A stretch of DNA of 64,000 nucleotides from Massilia sp. 9I (GCF_902506415.1 NZ_LR733275.1:1462448-1526447); one strand, 5' to 3'; positions 36,638 through 47,387 are shown, counted from the stretch's first letter. Notes: generated from the sequence alone by a model not told the origin. Program-made: numbers and translations.

Positions 36638-36715
36638 GAAACACATTATAGCGAGATGTCAACAGCGCGCCCCGCCGTCCTCGTGGCGTGCCGGGCGAAC
36701 GGAGGCACGCGGGGC

Positions 36716-36744
36716 TTGCGCAGATGAAAATCGCTGGCTATAAT
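36716..36744 (+). promoter_or_regulatory. promoter of tRNA-Phe
   Basis: A -35 TTGCGC (36716-36721), a 17-base spacer and a perfect -10 TATAAT (36739-36744) end 12 bases before the tRNA. This near-consensus layout is typical of stable RNA genes. Confidence 0.8.
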
Positions 36745-36756
36745 CATGCCTCTCTT

Positions 36757-36832
36757 GGCCTGGTAGCTCAGTTGGTAGAGCAGAGGATTGAAAATCCTTG
36801 TGTCGGTGGTTCGATTCCGCCCCGGGCCACCA
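36757..36832 (+). tRNA. tRNA-Phe (anticodon GAA)
   Basis: The 76-base cloverleaf is complete. The acceptor arm GGCCTGG pairs with CCGGGCC with one G-T-type pair, the D-loop contains AGTTGGTAGAG, the anticodon loop is ATTGAAAATC (GAA), the T-arm carries GGTTCGATTCC, and CCA is encoded. It has its own promoter and a terminator shortly after. Confidence 0.97.
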
Positions 36833-36856
36833 AGAATTCAGCAGTACCGACAATGA

Positions 36857-36880
36857 GCGCCACCTTCGGGTGGCGTTTTT
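36857..36880 (+). terminator. terminator after tRNA-Phe
   Basis: CGCCACC (36858-36864) and GGTGGCG (36869-36875) close a UUCG tetraloop and are followed by five T. It ends the tRNA transcript before the next gene at 36916. Confidence 0.85.
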
Positions 36881-36915
36881 GTTTTCCCCGCCGCTTTTTT
36901 TATCCGGAGTCCGCC

Positions 36916-37260
36916 ATGTCCACCCTGCCACCCTGCCCCGCTTGTAGCTCCACGTTGACCTATGAAGACGGCTCGGGCAACTACGTCTGCCCGGAATGTG
37001 CGCACGAGTGGCCCATCCAGGCCGCCGCGCAGGAGGAAGCGGCGCAGCGCGTCTGGCGCGACGCGGCCGGCAACCTGCTGCAGGATGGCGACTCGGTCAC
37101 CGTCATCAAGGACCTCAAGCTGAAAGGCGGTGGCGGCGTCGTCAAGCAGGGCACCAAGGTCAAGAATATCCGCCTGGTCGACGGCGACCACGATATCGAT
37201 TGCAAGATCGAAGGCTTCGGCGCCATGAGCCTGAAATCGGAATTCGTGCGCAAGAGCTGA
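36916..37260 (+). CDS. PhnA/YjdM-type zinc-ribbon protein
   Basis: The 114-residue protein has an N-terminal zinc ribbon with CPAC (Cys7, Cys10) and CPEC (Cys25, Cys28) and a C-terminal beta domain with [30 protein letters not shown] and the [10 protein letters not shown] block, which is the PhnA/YjdM family. Despite the old name (alkylphosphonate uptake), its role is not established. The ATG at 36916 starts the zinc ribbon directly; in-frame codons upstream read through the tRNA and are not coding. It appears as a single gene ended by the hairpin at 37289-37311. Confidence 0.9.
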   Translation: MSTLPPCPACSSTLTYEDGSGNYVCPECAHEWPIQAAAQEEAAQRVWRDAAGNLLQDGDSVTVIKDLKLKGGGGVVKQGTKVKNIRLVDGDHDIDCKIEGFGAMSLKSEFVRKS

Positions 37261-37285
37261 GCCGGCAAACAGGCTCCACCAAAGA

Positions 37286-37311
37286 AAAACGCCACCGCAT
37301 GCGGTGGCGTT
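37286..37311 (-). terminator. bidirectional-type terminator between PhnA-like and M28 genes
   Basis: AACGCCACCGC and its complement close a tight stem at 37289-37311. On the minus strand five T follow, giving a good terminator for the M28 peptidase gene ending at 37332; on the plus strand the T-run is short. Confidence 0.75.
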
Positions 37312-37331
37312 CTCGTTGCGAGGTCTTGCGC

Positions 37332-38981
<1,650 letters not shown>

Positions 38982-39229
38982 TGCAGGGCTCCCTAGTTGA
39001 GAAAGTGCAAGGCGGCCACAGTACCACGCAATCCGCGACACTTCCACTTCTGCCCTGCCGGATCGGGGACATGCATGGACTGGCTTAGCGAGAACACGGT
39101 TCACACTGCGCGATTGCTGCGGTATTGAACCGATTTCATGACAAATGACCCGGTTCATTGATGGACTTATCCACAATTTTGGCTTAATTTCTGAGACAAC
39201 AGCAGTACAACTCAACCAAGGAGCGCAAC

Positions 39230-39685
39230 ATGAAGAAGATCGTACTGGGTAGCCTCATTGCCTTCTCGCTGTCGGCAGCACAGGCGGCCGATATCGTCGA
39301 TACGGCGAAGTCGGCCGGCAGCTTCAACACCCTGGTCACGGCCGTGCAGGCGGCCGGCCTGGTCGATACCCTGAAGGGACCAGGTCCGTTCACGGTATTC
39401 GCCCCAACCGATGCCGCCTTCGCCAAGATCCCGAAGGCCAAGCTGGATGCGCTGCTGAAGGACAAGGCTGCGCTGACCAAGGTGCTGACCTACCACGTGG
39501 TGCCCGGCAAGGTGATGGCTGCCGACGTCAAGCCGGGCCAGGTCAAGACCGTGGAAGGCAGCAGCCTGACCGTGAGCGCCCAGGGCGGCGCGGTATCGGT
39601 CGACAAGGCCAAGGTCGTGAAAACCGACGTGCAGGCCGACAATGGCGTCATTCACGTCATCGATACGGTGATCATGCCGAAATAA
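39230..39685 (+). CDS. secreted fasciclin (FAS1) domain protein
   Basis: The 151-residue protein has a signal peptide (cleavage near AQAA/DIV, about 20) and a single fasciclin domain with the two conserved boxes [14 protein letters not shown] and [11 protein letters not shown] and the central [11 protein letters not shown]1 domains mediate adhesion in many organisms, but single-domain bacterial proteins have mostly unknown roles. A strong ribosome site (AAGGAG) precedes the ATG. The AT-richer 248-base gap before it probably holds its promoter, though no clear -35/-10 pair stood out. A strong terminator follows. Confidence 0.93.
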   Translation: MKKIVLGSLIAFSLSAAQAADIVDTAKSAGSFNTLVTAVQAAGLVDTLKGPGPFTVFAPTDAAFAKIPKAKLDALLKDKAALTKVLTYHVVPGKVMAADVKPGQVKTVEGSSLTVSAQGGAVSVDKAKVVKTDVQADNGVIHVIDTVIMPK

Positions 39686-39707
39686 GCGTCAGCGCCTCCC
39701 CCAGGCG

Positions 39708-39739
39708 ATGCCGGCCAGCGACGCTGGCCGGCATTTTTT
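39708..39739 (+). terminator. rho-independent terminator after fasciclin gene
   Basis: A 12-base perfect stem (39708-39719 with 39723-39734, ATGCCGGCCAGC and complement) has a three-base loop and runs into six T. Confidence 0.9.
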
Positions 39740-39808
39740 CTTGGGTGGCGCCCGGCGCACGGATGCGATAATGCCTCTCCCGATGCATCCACAACTGCGG
39801 AGACTCCC

Positions 39809-40180
39809 ATGCCCCATATCGCCGGTATCGACCACGTCCAGGTCGCCACTCCTCCGGGCGCCGACGACGCGGCGCGCGCCTTTTATGGCGGCGTGCTGGG
39901 ACTGCCGGAAGTACCGAAGCCGGCGCCGCTGAACGCTTCGGGCGGGGTGTGGTTCACGGCCGGCAGTTCGCAGCTGCACATCGGAGGCCAGGCCGGCTTC
40001 GTGCCGGCCAAGAAGGCGCACCCGGCTTTCTTCGTCGAGGACTTCGACGCCTACTGCACCCTGCTGCGCGAACGTGGAGTGGAAGTACGCGAGGAAGCCC
40101 AGGTCTACGGGCGACGCCGCGCCGGCATCGAAGACCCGTTCGGCAACCGGATCGAATTGATCGAGGCTTCCACCGGCTGA
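39809..40180 (+). CDS. glyoxalase/VOC-superfamily protein
   Basis: This 123-residue protein is one VOC domain with two beta-alpha-beta-beta-beta repeats: IDHVQVATPPG...AFYGGVLGLPEV and HPAFFVEDFDAYCTLLRERGVEV, ending in IEDPFGNRIELIE. Possible metal ligands are His9, Glu or His in the LHIGG stretch, and Glu116 near the end. The substrate is unknown; glyoxalase I, dioxygenase-like or antibiotic-binding activities all occur in the family. It is a single gene between the fasciclin terminator and the lipocalin gene. Confidence 0.85.
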   Translation: MPHIAGIDHVQVATPPGADDAARAFYGGVLGLPEVPKPAPLNASGGVWFTAGSSQLHIGGQAGFVPAKKAHPAFFVEDFDAYCTLLRERGVEVREEAQVYGRRRAGIEDPFGNRIELIEASTG

Positions 40181-40268
40181 GCGGAGATCGACCACGCGCG
40201 CAGCGTATGTGCGCCGGACATCCAGTCCGCGCGCTAGCATGATGAGCCCAACAACAGGACCCTCATCC

Positions 40269-40841
40269 ATGAACAGGAAAACACCCTCTCCCTTATTGAA
40301 GGGCGCCGTTGCTGCCGGCGTGGCGCTGCTGGGCATGAAAGCCTATGTCGCGGCCAAGGCCGCACGCAGCACGCTCGCCACCATCGACAAGCTGGACGTC
40401 GCCCGCTACATGGGCACCTGGTACGAAATCGCGCGCTTTCCCAACCGCTTCGAGCGCAAATGCGCCGGCGACACCACGGCGACCTATACCGCCCTGCCGG
40501 ACGGCAGCGTCAAGGTCGAGAACCGCTGTCGTCGTCACGACGGCGGCAGCGAACTGGCGCAAGCCATTGCGCACCAGGTCGGCGGTCCCGATTCGCCCAA
40601 GCTGCGCGTGCGCTTCGCACCGGCGGCGCTGTCCTTCATTCCGCTGGTCTGGGGCGACTACTGGATCGTCGATCTCGACCCCGCCTATTCCCTCGCCGCG
40701 GTCAGCGAACCGGGGCGCGACTACCTGTGGATCCTGTCGCGCACGCCGCGGGTAGAACAGGACCGCTACGAGGCCCTGCTGGCGCGCCTGGCGGCCCAGG
40801 GGCTCGAAGTCGACCGGCTGCAATTGACACCGCAGGCTTAA
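40269..40841 (+). CDS. blc: bacterial lipocalin (Blc)
   Basis: The 190-residue protein has an N-terminal hydrophobic segment (about 9-30) and then the lipocalin fold with the hallmark GTWYEIARFPNRFE. ENRCRRH, LRVRFAP, WGDYWIVDLDPAYSLAAVSEPGRDYLWILSRTP and a C-terminal helix follow. Unlike E. coli Blc, no lipobox Cys is obvious, so it is held by an uncleaved or ordinary signal. Blc proteins bind lysophospholipids or fatty acids at the cell envelope. The ATG at 40269 was preferred over one 60 bases upstream. Confidence 0.9.
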   Translation: MNRKTPSPLLKGAVAAGVALLGMKAYVAAKAARSTLATIDKLDVARYMGTWYEIARFPNRFERKCAGDTTATYTALPDGSVKVENRCRRHDGGSELAQAIAHQVGGPDSPKLRVRFAPAALSFIPLVWGDYWIVDLDPAYSLAAVSEPGRDYLWILSRTPRVEQDRYEALLARLAAQGLEVDRLQLTPQA

Positions 40842-40846
40842 TCAGT

Positions 40847-40870
40847 AAAAGGGCCCGCACAAGCGGGCCC
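40847..40870 (-). terminator. terminator downstream of the M13 peptidase gene
   Basis: GGGCCCGC (40851-40858) pairs with GCGGGCCC (40863-40870). On the minus strand four T follow, so it serves the leftward M13 gene ending at 40896 and may also stop the lipocalin transcript. Confidence 0.75.
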
Positions 40871-40895
40871 TGTCGTCTGCTTCCTGAGGCAATGC

Positions 40896-42965
40896 TTACC
40901 AGAAGATCACGCGATCCTTTGGATCCAGGTACATCTTGTCGCCCGGCTTGACCTCGAAGGCTTCGTAGAAGCCCGGGTGGTTGCGCAGGCTGCCGTTGAC
41001 GCGGAACTCCGCCGGCGAATGCGGGTCGGTCTTCACCTGCGAGATCAGCGCCGCGTCGCGCGCCTTGCCCTTGCGTGCCTGCGACAGGCCCATGAACAGG
41101 CGCTGTTCGGCGGTGAAGCCGTCGATCACCGGACCAGGCTTGCCCTTCAGGTAGATTTTGTAGGCGCGGCTGGCCATGATGGCGCCGGCGTTGTCGGCGA
41201 TGTTCTCGCCCAGGGTCAGCTCGCCGTTCAGGTGGTAGCCCGGCAGCGGGCTGTAGCCGGCGTACTGGTCGACCAGCACCTTGCCGCGCGCGGCGAACTG
41301 CTTGGCGTCTTCCTCGGTCCACCAGTTGCGCAGGTTGCCGTCGCCGTCATACTGCGAACCCTTGTCGTCGAAGGCGTGGCTGATCTCATGGCCGATCGAG
41401 ATGCCGACCGAGCCGTAGTTCACCGCCGGCTCGGCGTCGGCGTCGTACAGCGGGTACTGCAGGCGCGCCGCCGGGAACACGACTTCGTTCAGGGTCGGGC
41501 TGTAATAGGCATTGACGGTCTGCGGCGACATGCTCCACACCGTGCGGTCGACCGGCTTGCCGAGGCGGTTCACCATGTAGTCGTGGCCGAACTCGCGCGC
41601 GCGCATCATGTTGCCCACCAGGTCGTTGCGCACGATCTTCAGCTTCGAGTAATCGCGCCACTTGTCCGGGTAGCCGATCTTGACGTTGATCTTGGCCAGC
41701 TTGGCATGCGCCTGCTTCTTGGTCTCCGGCGACATCCATTCGAGCTGGTCGATGCCTTCGCCGAAGGCGGTGATGAAGTTCTTGGCCATGTCCAGCACCT
41801 GCTGCTTGCGCTCGGCCGGGAAGTGGCGGCTGACGTAGGCCTTGCCCACCACTTCGCTCAGGGTGCGGTTCACTTCGGCGATCGCGCGCTTGTCCAGGGG
41901 ACGGTTTTCCTTCGAGCCGGATAGCACGGCGCCGCGGAAGGCGAAGCTCTCATCGACAAAGGCCTGCGACAGGTAAGGCGCGTAGGCGCTGAGCATGCGG
42001 AACTCGAAATACGACTTCCAGGTGTCGACCGGCGTCGCCGCAATCAGCTTGTCCAGACCCTCGAGGTAGGACGGCTGGCTGACGATCACCGAGCTCTCCT
42101 TGCCGGCGCCCGTGCCCTTCAGGTAAGTAGTCCAGTCGAAGCCGGGGGCCAGGGTGCGCAGCTCGGCCAGGGTCTTCTTGTTGTAGCGCTTGACCGGATC
42201 GCGGTTCTCGACCTTGGTCCACTGGATGCGGGCGATCTCGGTTTCCAGGGCCACGATCTGCTGCGCCTTGCTTGCTGCATCCTGGTGACCGGCCAGCGCC
42301 AGCATCTTCTCGACGTGGGCCTGGTACTTGGCGCGCGTGTCCTTCAGGCGCGCGTCCGCATCGTTCAGGTAGTAGTCGCGGTCCGGCATGCCGAGGCCCG
42401 ACTGCGAGATGCCGACCACGTAGCGGGTCGAGTTCTTGTTGTCCTGGCCCACGCCCATGCCGATCGGGGCGTCGACGCCGATGCGGTCGAGGTGTGCCAT
42501 CAGGGCCGCCAGGCCGCGCTTGTCCTTCAGCGCCTGGATGCGCGCCAGTTCCGGCTTGAGCGGCGCCAGGCCGAGCTGGTCGCGCCTAGCCTGGTCGACG
42601 TAGCTGGTGTACAGGTCGCCGATCTTCTGGGCTTCCGAACCGGCTTTGGCATCCTTCTGGGCGGCGGCTTCAGCGATGATGGCGGCGATCTGCTGCTCGA
42701 CCTTGTCCTGCGCGATGTTGAAGGCGCCCCAGCTGGAGCGGTCGGACGGGATCTCGACGTCCTTCAGCCACTTGCCCTGGGTGTAGCGGAAGAAGTCGTC
42801 CTGCGCGCGCACCTCGCGATCGATGGCCGCGACTTCGATGCCGGATCCCGCGGCGGCCGCTGCCGATGGCGCTGCCGTACTGGCAGGTGCGGCGTCGTGG
42901 GCGCCGGCCTGGGACGCGACGGCAAACAGCCCCGCGATCAAAGTGCTGCACAGGCGTCGTTTCAT
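40896..42965 (-). CDS. pepO: M13-family zinc metallopeptidase (PepO/neprilysin-like)
   Basis: The 689-residue protein has a signal peptide (cleavage near AGA/HDA, about 22), the M13 N-terminal domain with DDFFRYTQGKWL, and the zinc site HEISH with His526, Glu527 and His530. The third ligand is Glu in GENIADNAG, and NAYYSP and the C-terminal VNGSLRNHPGFYEAF block, which lines the active site, are also present. Members degrade small peptides in the periplasm or outside. Length and motif order match complete PepO proteins. It is a single gene with its own terminator. Confidence 0.93.
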   Translation of the reverse strand: MKRRLCSTLIAGLFAVASQAGAHDAAPASTAAPSAAAAAGSGIEVAAIDREVRAQDDFFRYTQGKWLKDVEIPSDRSSWGAFNIAQDKVEQQIAAIIAEAAAQKDAKAGSEAQKIGDLYTSYVDQARRDQLGLAPLKPELARIQALKDKRGLAALMAHLDRIGVDAPIGMGVGQDNKNSTRYVVGISQSGLGMPDRDYYLNDADARLKDTRAKYQAHVEKMLALAGHQDAASKAQQIVALETEIARIQWTKVENRDPVKRYNKKTLAELRTLAPGFDWTTYLKGTGAGKESSVIVSQPSYLEGLDKLIAATPVDTWKSYFEFRMLSAYAPYLSQAFVDESFAFRGAVLSGSKENRPLDKRAIAEVNRTLSEVVGKAYVSRHFPAERKQQVLDMAKNFITAFGEGIDQLEWMSPETKKQAHAKLAKINVKIGYPDKWRDYSKLKIVRNDLVGNMMRAREFGHDYMVNRLGKPVDRTVWSMSPQTVNAYYSPTLNEVVFPAARLQYPLYDADAEPAVNYGSVGISIGHEISHAFDDKGSQYDGDGNLRNWWTEEDAKQFAARGKVLVDQYAGYSPLPGYHLNGELTLGENIADNAGAIMASRAYKIYLKGKPGPVIDGFTAEQRLFMGLSQARKGKARDAALISQVKTDPHSPAEFRVNGSLRNHPGFYEAFEVKPGDKMYLDPKDRVIFW

Positions 42966-43086
42966 CTCTCTCTCCAGATTGTTGGTATTGGGAACCGGTC
43001 GATCCTAATCCAACAGCCAGAGCAATGCCAAGCGCATTTTTGTATGCGGATTGTTTCAGGGCGCCCGTCAATACAGGCGCTATCAC

Positions 43087-44235
43087 TTACTTTCCGCGCA
43101 CCACCTGCAGCTTCACCTTCTTGCCCTGGCGGTAGGTGTACAAGGTCATGCCGGCGTCGCGCAGGTCGCCCTTGGGATCGAAGGCGATGCTGCCGGTGAC
43201 GCCTTCGTGCCGGACCGCGTGCAGGGCCGGCACGAAGCGCGCAGGTAGGGTGGAACCGGCCTTCTGCATCGCCGCGGCGAACACCATTACCGCATCGTAG
43301 GCATAGGGAGCATAGGTCTCGACCGGGTGGCCATAGCGCTGGCGGAAGCGCTCGCCGAAGGCATTGAAGGCCTGTTCCTGGGCGCCGGTGACGCCGCCCG
43401 CGACCGCGCAGAAGACCTTGTCGTCACCCAGCGCATCGCCGGCCAGCAGCGGCAGCTTTTCCGAGCAGACGCCATCGCCGGCCACGAACTTCGCCTGCAG
43501 CCCGAGGGTCTTCATCTGCTTGAGCATGGGGCCGGCCACGGCATCCATGCCGCCGTAGAAGATCACATCCGGACGGTGGCCGCGGATCTGGGTCAGGATG
43601 GCGCTGAAATCGGTCGCCTTGTCGTGGGTGAACTGGCGGCTGACGATGGTGGCGCCGCCGGCCGCGCGTACCTCGCGTGCGAACTGGTCGGCCAGGCCCT
43701 GGCCAAACGCGGTGCGGTCGTCGATCACGGCGATGCGTTTGCCCTTCAGGGTGCCGAGCGCGTAGCGCGCCAGCGTGCGCCCGATCAGGTTGTCGTTGGC
43801 CACCACCCGGAAGGCGGTCTTGTAGCCCTGGTTGGTGTACACCGGCGTGGTGGCGGCCGGCGAGATCTGCGGAATGCCGGCGCTGGCATAGATCTTCGAG
43901 GCCGGCACTGTCGGCCCGGAATTGAGGTGGCCGACGACGGCCGCGACGTGCGCGTCGACCAGCTTCTGGGCCACGGCGGTGCCGGTCTTGGGATCGCTGG
44001 CGTCGTCCTCGGCCTGCAGCACCCAGGTGATCTTCTTGCCGCCGATGGCGATGCCCTTGGCGTTCAGCTCGTCGATCGCCATGCGGGCGCCGTTCTCGAT
44101 GTCCTTGCCCTGGTGGGCGCCAGGACCGGACAACGGCGAGGCGGTGCCGATCCGGACTTCGGTCTGGGCCCGGGCCGGCGCGGGGAGCAGCGAGATGGAA
44201 ACGAGGGTGCAGCAAACGGCGACGGCAGTACGCAT
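43087..44235 (-). CDS. LivJ-like periplasmic binding protein for branched-chain amino acids
   Basis: The 382-residue protein has a signal peptide (cleavage near ARAQ/TEV). The type I periplasmic-binding-protein blocks are IGTASPLSGPGAHQGKDIENGARMAIDELN, VGHLNSGPTVPASKIYASAGIPQISPAATTP and YAPYAYDAVMVFAAAMQKA. In enterobacteria such proteins feed LivHMGF; no permease or ATPase genes are next to it, so it is an orphan binding protein here. It may supply a transporter encoded elsewhere or act as a sensor. The start at 44235 gives the signal peptide, unlike an in-frame codon 57 bases upstream. Confidence 0.9.
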   Translation of the reverse strand: MRTAVAVCCTLVSISLLPAPARAQTEVRIGTASPLSGPGAHQGKDIENGARMAIDELNAKGIAIGGKKITWVLQAEDDASDPKTGTAVAQKLVDAHVAAVVGHLNSGPTVPASKIYASAGIPQISPAATTPVYTNQGYKTAFRVVANDNLIGRTLARYALGTLKGKRIAVIDDRTAFGQGLADQFAREVRAAGGATIVSRQFTHDKATDFSAILTQIRGHRPDVIFYGGMDAVAGPMLKQMKTLGLQAKFVAGDGVCSEKLPLLAGDALGDDKVFCAVAGGVTGAQEQAFNAFGERFRQRYGHPVETYAPYAYDAVMVFAAAMQKAGSTLPARFVPALHAVRHEGVTGSIAFDPKGDLRDAGMTLYTYRQGKKVKLQVVRGK

Positions 44236-44345
44236 GGCAAGCTTTCTCGAATGAATGTATTCGATTGTACTGCCGGGCTGGCGCGCCACCAACCGCCACG
44301 CGTGCGGGACGCCACCGGACCGCGCAGGCGGCCCGGTGAAGCATG

Positions 44346-45221
44346 TTAATGGAGCACTTCGGGCGTGCGCTTGATGATCACGGCCTCGAGGTATTCGGCC
44401 GGCACCACCAGCGAGCTGTCACCCGCGATATTGGAACGCTCGAGCAGCGCGCTGAGGTCCTGCTCCAGCGCCTGCCTGCCGGCCGGGTCGAGCGCGCCGA
44501 AAGCCTTGAATACCGGCCCGTAGTAGTCGCGGAAGACCTGGATCATGTGCGCCGGCGAGGCATAGCGGAAATTGAAGATGCGCGGCTGGGCGCGGATGCT
44601 GGCGGCCCCATCGCCGAACAGCTGGCGCACATACGCTTCGCTGCCCCACATGGCGGGCGACACCAGGCCCGCCGGCGGCGGCACGTAGCGCCCCACCGTC
44701 TTGAACATCTGGCCGATGAAGCCGTCCGGCGTCCAGCTGGCGATGCCGATGCGCCCGCCGCCGCGCACCACCCGCATCATCTCGGCAGCGCTGCGCGCAT
44801 GGTCGGGTGCGAACATCACGCCGAAGGTCGACAGCGCGACGTCGAAGCTGCCGTCGTAGAACGGCAGGGCCTCGGCATCGGCCTCGCGGAATTCGACCTC
44901 CAGCCCTTCGGCCGCGGCGCGCTGGCGCCCTTTCTCGAGCAGGGCCGGGACATAGTCGGTGGAAGTCACGCGCGCAAAACGGCGCGCTGCGGCCAGCGTG
45001 GCATTGCCATTGCCGGCGGCGATGTCGATCACGCGCTCATTGGCGCGGATGTCGGCGGCTTCGGCGAGCGATTCGCCGACGATCTGCAGCGTCACCCCGA
45101 CGATGGCGAAGTCGCCGCTGGCCCAGGTGGCCTGCTGGCGCTGTTTGATCGCCGCGTAGTCGGGCATGGGCGCGTCGGGCGGCTGGCGCGGCGAGGGTGT
45201 GGAAGTGCTGGGTTGGCTCAT
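44346..45221 (-). CDS. class I SAM-dependent methyltransferase
   Basis: The 291-residue protein has the SAM-binding motif I VIDIAAGNGN (64-73), an acidic end of strand 2 (TSTDYVP), motif II ADAEALPFYDGSFDVALSTFGVMFAPD and motif III MMRVVRGGGRIGIASWT, as in UbiE-like small-molecule methyltransferases. The substrate is unknown. The ATG at 45221 has an AAGGAG ribosome site; longer reading in frame upstream is not conserved-looking. It is alone on its strand between the LivJ-like gene and the divergent host-attachment gene. Confidence 0.88.
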   Translation of the reverse strand: MSQPSTSTPSPRQPPDAPMPDYAAIKQRQQATWASGDFAIVGVTLQIVGESLAEAADIRANERVIDIAAGNGNATLAAARRFARVTSTDYVPALLEKGRQRAAAEGLEVEFREADAEALPFYDGSFDVALSTFGVMFAPDHARSAAEMMRVVRGGGRIGIASWTPDGFIGQMFKTVGRYVPPPAGLVSPAMWGSEAYVRQLFGDGAASIRAQPRIFNFRYASPAHMIQVFRDYYGPVFKAFGALDPAGRQALEQDLSALLERSNIAGDSSLVVPAEYLEAVIIKRTPEVLH

Positions 45222-45511
45222 GTCAGTCTCCTTGGAAGACCCGGCAGCGGGTGCATGCTTGGACGCACGGGCAGAAACAAGATTCGGCAGCGCCCTGCCG
45301 GTACCTACAGGGTAGGACGGGGCGGGCAGAAGTCCAGCGGCGCGCACGGCTGGCGGCGTCGGTGCGCCGGGGTTCCGGAACCGGCGATATACTGGGTTCA
45401 TAGCCTGATCGACATGCCGCGAAGCATGCGATTGCCATTTCATGCGCGTTTCCGCAGCGCTATTCATGTGCCGCGGAAGCCTCTAACAATTCACTACTGA
45501 CAGGGGGTAGC

Positions 45512-46018
45512 ATGCCAACAACCTGGATTCTTTCGGCCAACGCAGGCCGTGCAAGGTTCTTCGCGGAATCGGACCCTTCCGAGCCGCTGCAGGAAATCGA
45601 AGACATGGTCAGTCCGGCCGCGCAGCTGCGCACCGTGGACACCGAAACCGACACGCTGAGCCCGACCGCGGCGTCGGGCAGCCGGCACAACATCGGCGGC
45701 AACGAGGGCGCCGGCATGGCCCACAATGCCAAGGCGGGCGCGCCGAACAAGCTGTACCAGCCGGCGCAGACACCCGACCAGCACGCGGCCGACCTGTTTG
45801 CCAAGGATGTCGCGACCTATCTTCTGAAGGCGCACAACGAGGGACGTTTCCAGCAACTGATCGTGTCGGCGTCGCCGGACTTCCTGGGCGTCCTGCGCAC
45901 CAAGCTGGATGGACAGGTGCAGAAGCTGCTCAAGTCCGAGTTCAACAAGGACTACACCCACTCCAGCGCACAGCAGCTGCGCGAACAGCTGCACGCCCTG
46001 CAGGCCAAGTCGGAATAA
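45512..46018 (+). CDS. host attachment protein family (PF10116-type)
   Basis: The 168-residue protein starts TTWILSANAGRARFFAES, the pattern of the family named for attachment of Agrobacterium or Rhizobium to plants. It ends in a helical part with KDVATYLLKAH, LIVSASPDFLGVLR and a Leu-rich amphipathic tail. No signal peptide is seen, so it is cytoplasmic and the attachment role may be indirect; the fold resembles ribosome-associated eRF1/Dom34-like proteins. A terminator follows at 46039-46063. A GGGGGT element precedes the ATG. Confidence 0.85.
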   Translation: MPTTWILSANAGRARFFAESDPSEPLQEIEDMVSPAAQLRTVDTETDTLSPTAASGSRHNIGGNEGAGMAHNAKAGAPNKLYQPAQTPDQHAADLFAKDVATYLLKAHNEGRFQQLIVSASPDFLGVLRTKLDGQVQKLLKSEFNKDYTHSSAQQLREQLHALQAKSE

Positions 46019-46038
46019 GCGGGCCGGGCCACGCTCGA

Positions 46039-46063
46039 ACGCCAGCCGCGGCTGGCGTTTTTT
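46039..46063 (+). terminator. terminator after host-attachment gene
   Basis: AACGCCAGCCG and its complement (46039-46060) form a perfect stem ending in six T. The T-run overlaps the stop codon of the convergent diguanylate cyclase gene. Confidence 0.88.
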
Positions 46064-47387
46064 ACGCCGGTACCAGCCCGGCCTCCCCGATGCAGACCTG
46101 GTTGCGCCCGCCCTGCTTCGCCACGTACAGCATCGCGTCGGCGCGCAGGAACAGTTCGTTCTCGCTGCGGCAGTCGGGATAGGCGGCGACCCCGCCGCTG
46201 AAGGAGAAGTGGCGCGTGTCGCCTGGCGCCACCTCGAAGGGAATCGCGCCGAAGGCCTGGCGCATGGCATCCAGCCGGCGCCTGCCCTCGGTCAGGCCGC
46301 AGTCCCAGAACACCACCACGAACTCCTCGCCGCCGAAGCGGCTGAGCAGGTCGCACTCGCCCAGCTGCGTCGCCAGCGTCAGGGACAAGCGCTTGATCAC
46401 GATGTCGCCGAAGTGGTGGCCCCAGGTGTCGTTGATGGTCTTGAACTTGTCGATATCGATGACGCCGAAGGCCAGCGGGCAGCCTTCCTGGGCCGCGCGC
46501 CAGATCAGGCCCTGGGTCTTCTGTTGCAGGCCGACCTTGTTCAAGAGGCCGGTGGCGCGGTCCTTGCCGATCAAGTCCTTGTTGATGCGGATCTTGTTCG
46601 CGCGACTGACCAGCTGGGCCGCCAGCAGTTCCGGCTCGCAGTTCGCCAGCACGGCGTCGAAGCCGTCCGCCAGTGCGCGCCGGGTCAAGAGGGAATCGGG
46701 ACGGCACTGCAGCAGCGCGATCTCGCGCACCGGATCGGCCTCGATATTCTTTTGCAGCACCCGCACGATGGCGTCGGTGCGCCCGTATTCGGTATCGGTC
46801 ACCAGGACCAGGTCGGGCTGCAGTTCCTTGACCCGCAGGTGCAGGGTCTGGGCATCCGGATGGCGCAGCACTTCGACCCCGCGCGCCAGCAGCGCCGCAT
46901 CGTCCAGGCCCGGCACCTCGCCCAGCACCACCATGCGTACCGGGTCGCCGCGCTTCTTCTGCACGAACAGCTTGAACAGCTTGTCGACCAGCACGTCGTT
47001 GGCGATCGGCTTCTCGGCATACGCCAGGCAGTGGCTGTCGACCAGGCGCTGCTGCAGCAGGAAGCGGCTGCCCTGGCGCGCGCTCTGCAGGTAGACGTAG
47101 CTGTGGTCGCCCGGCAGGCGCTGCAGCAGTTCCCCCAGCATCAGGGTGCGCCGCCCGTCAGGCATGTCGGCCTGCAGGTTGTGCAGGGCGTCGAGGTCGA
47201 TCACGTACAGGTTGTCGCCACCATCCTTCGCCACCGCGTCCACGAAACGCGAGACGTCATCGAAGAACAGGATGTCGAAGTCGTACTTGTGAGCGTGCAG
47301 AAGCAGCTCGGCCCGGTTGTCCTTGATGAAGAAGCTCTGCGACAGCAGCAGGACATGGTTCCTGTACAACGGCGCGGTGTGCGGCAT
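46062..47387 (-). CDS. diguanylate cyclase (GGDEF) with N-terminal receiver-like regions
   Basis: The 441-residue protein ends in a GGDEF domain with active-site GGEEF (352-356), the nucleotide and metal residues in IDIDKFKTINDTWGHHFGD, and FLRADAMLYVAKQGGRNQV. It should make cyclic di-GMP. The inhibitory I-site position reads GECD rather than RxxD, so product feedback may be lost. The N-terminal 270 residues look like two degenerate receiver-type domains (FDILFFDD, VIDLDAL, LVLVTDT) and have no membrane span. The start at 47387 has a GAGGAA ribosome site; an ATG at 47426 has none. Confidence 0.85.
   Translation of the reverse strand: MPHTAPLYRNHVLLLSQSFFIKDNRAELLLHAHKYDFDILFFDDVSRFVDAVAKDGGDNLYVIDLDALHNLQADMPDGRRTLMLGELLQRLPGDHSYVYLQSARQGSRFLLQQRLVDSHCLAYAEKPIANDVLVDKLFKLFVQKKRGDPVRMVVLGEVPGLDDAALLARGVEVLRHPDAQTLHLRVKELQPDLVLVTDTEYGRTDAIVRVLQKNIEADPVREIALLQCRPDSLLTRRALADGFDAVLANCEPELLAAQLVSRANKIRINKDLIGKDRATGLLNKVGLQQKTQGLIWRAAQEGCPLAFGVIDIDKFKTINDTWGHHFGDIVIKRLSLTLATQLGECDLLSRFGGEEFVVVFWDCGLTEGRRRLDAMRQAFGAIPFEVAPGDTRHFSFSGGVAAYPDCRSENELFLRADAMLYVAKQGGRNQVCIGEAGLVPA

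Noticed and set aside
39100..39190. GAACCG...CGGTTC inverted repeat and TTGATG/TTAATT pair upstream of the fasciclin gene
   Set aside because: The repeat is short with a long spacer, and the -35/-10-like pair has a 20-base gap, so neither stands above chance.
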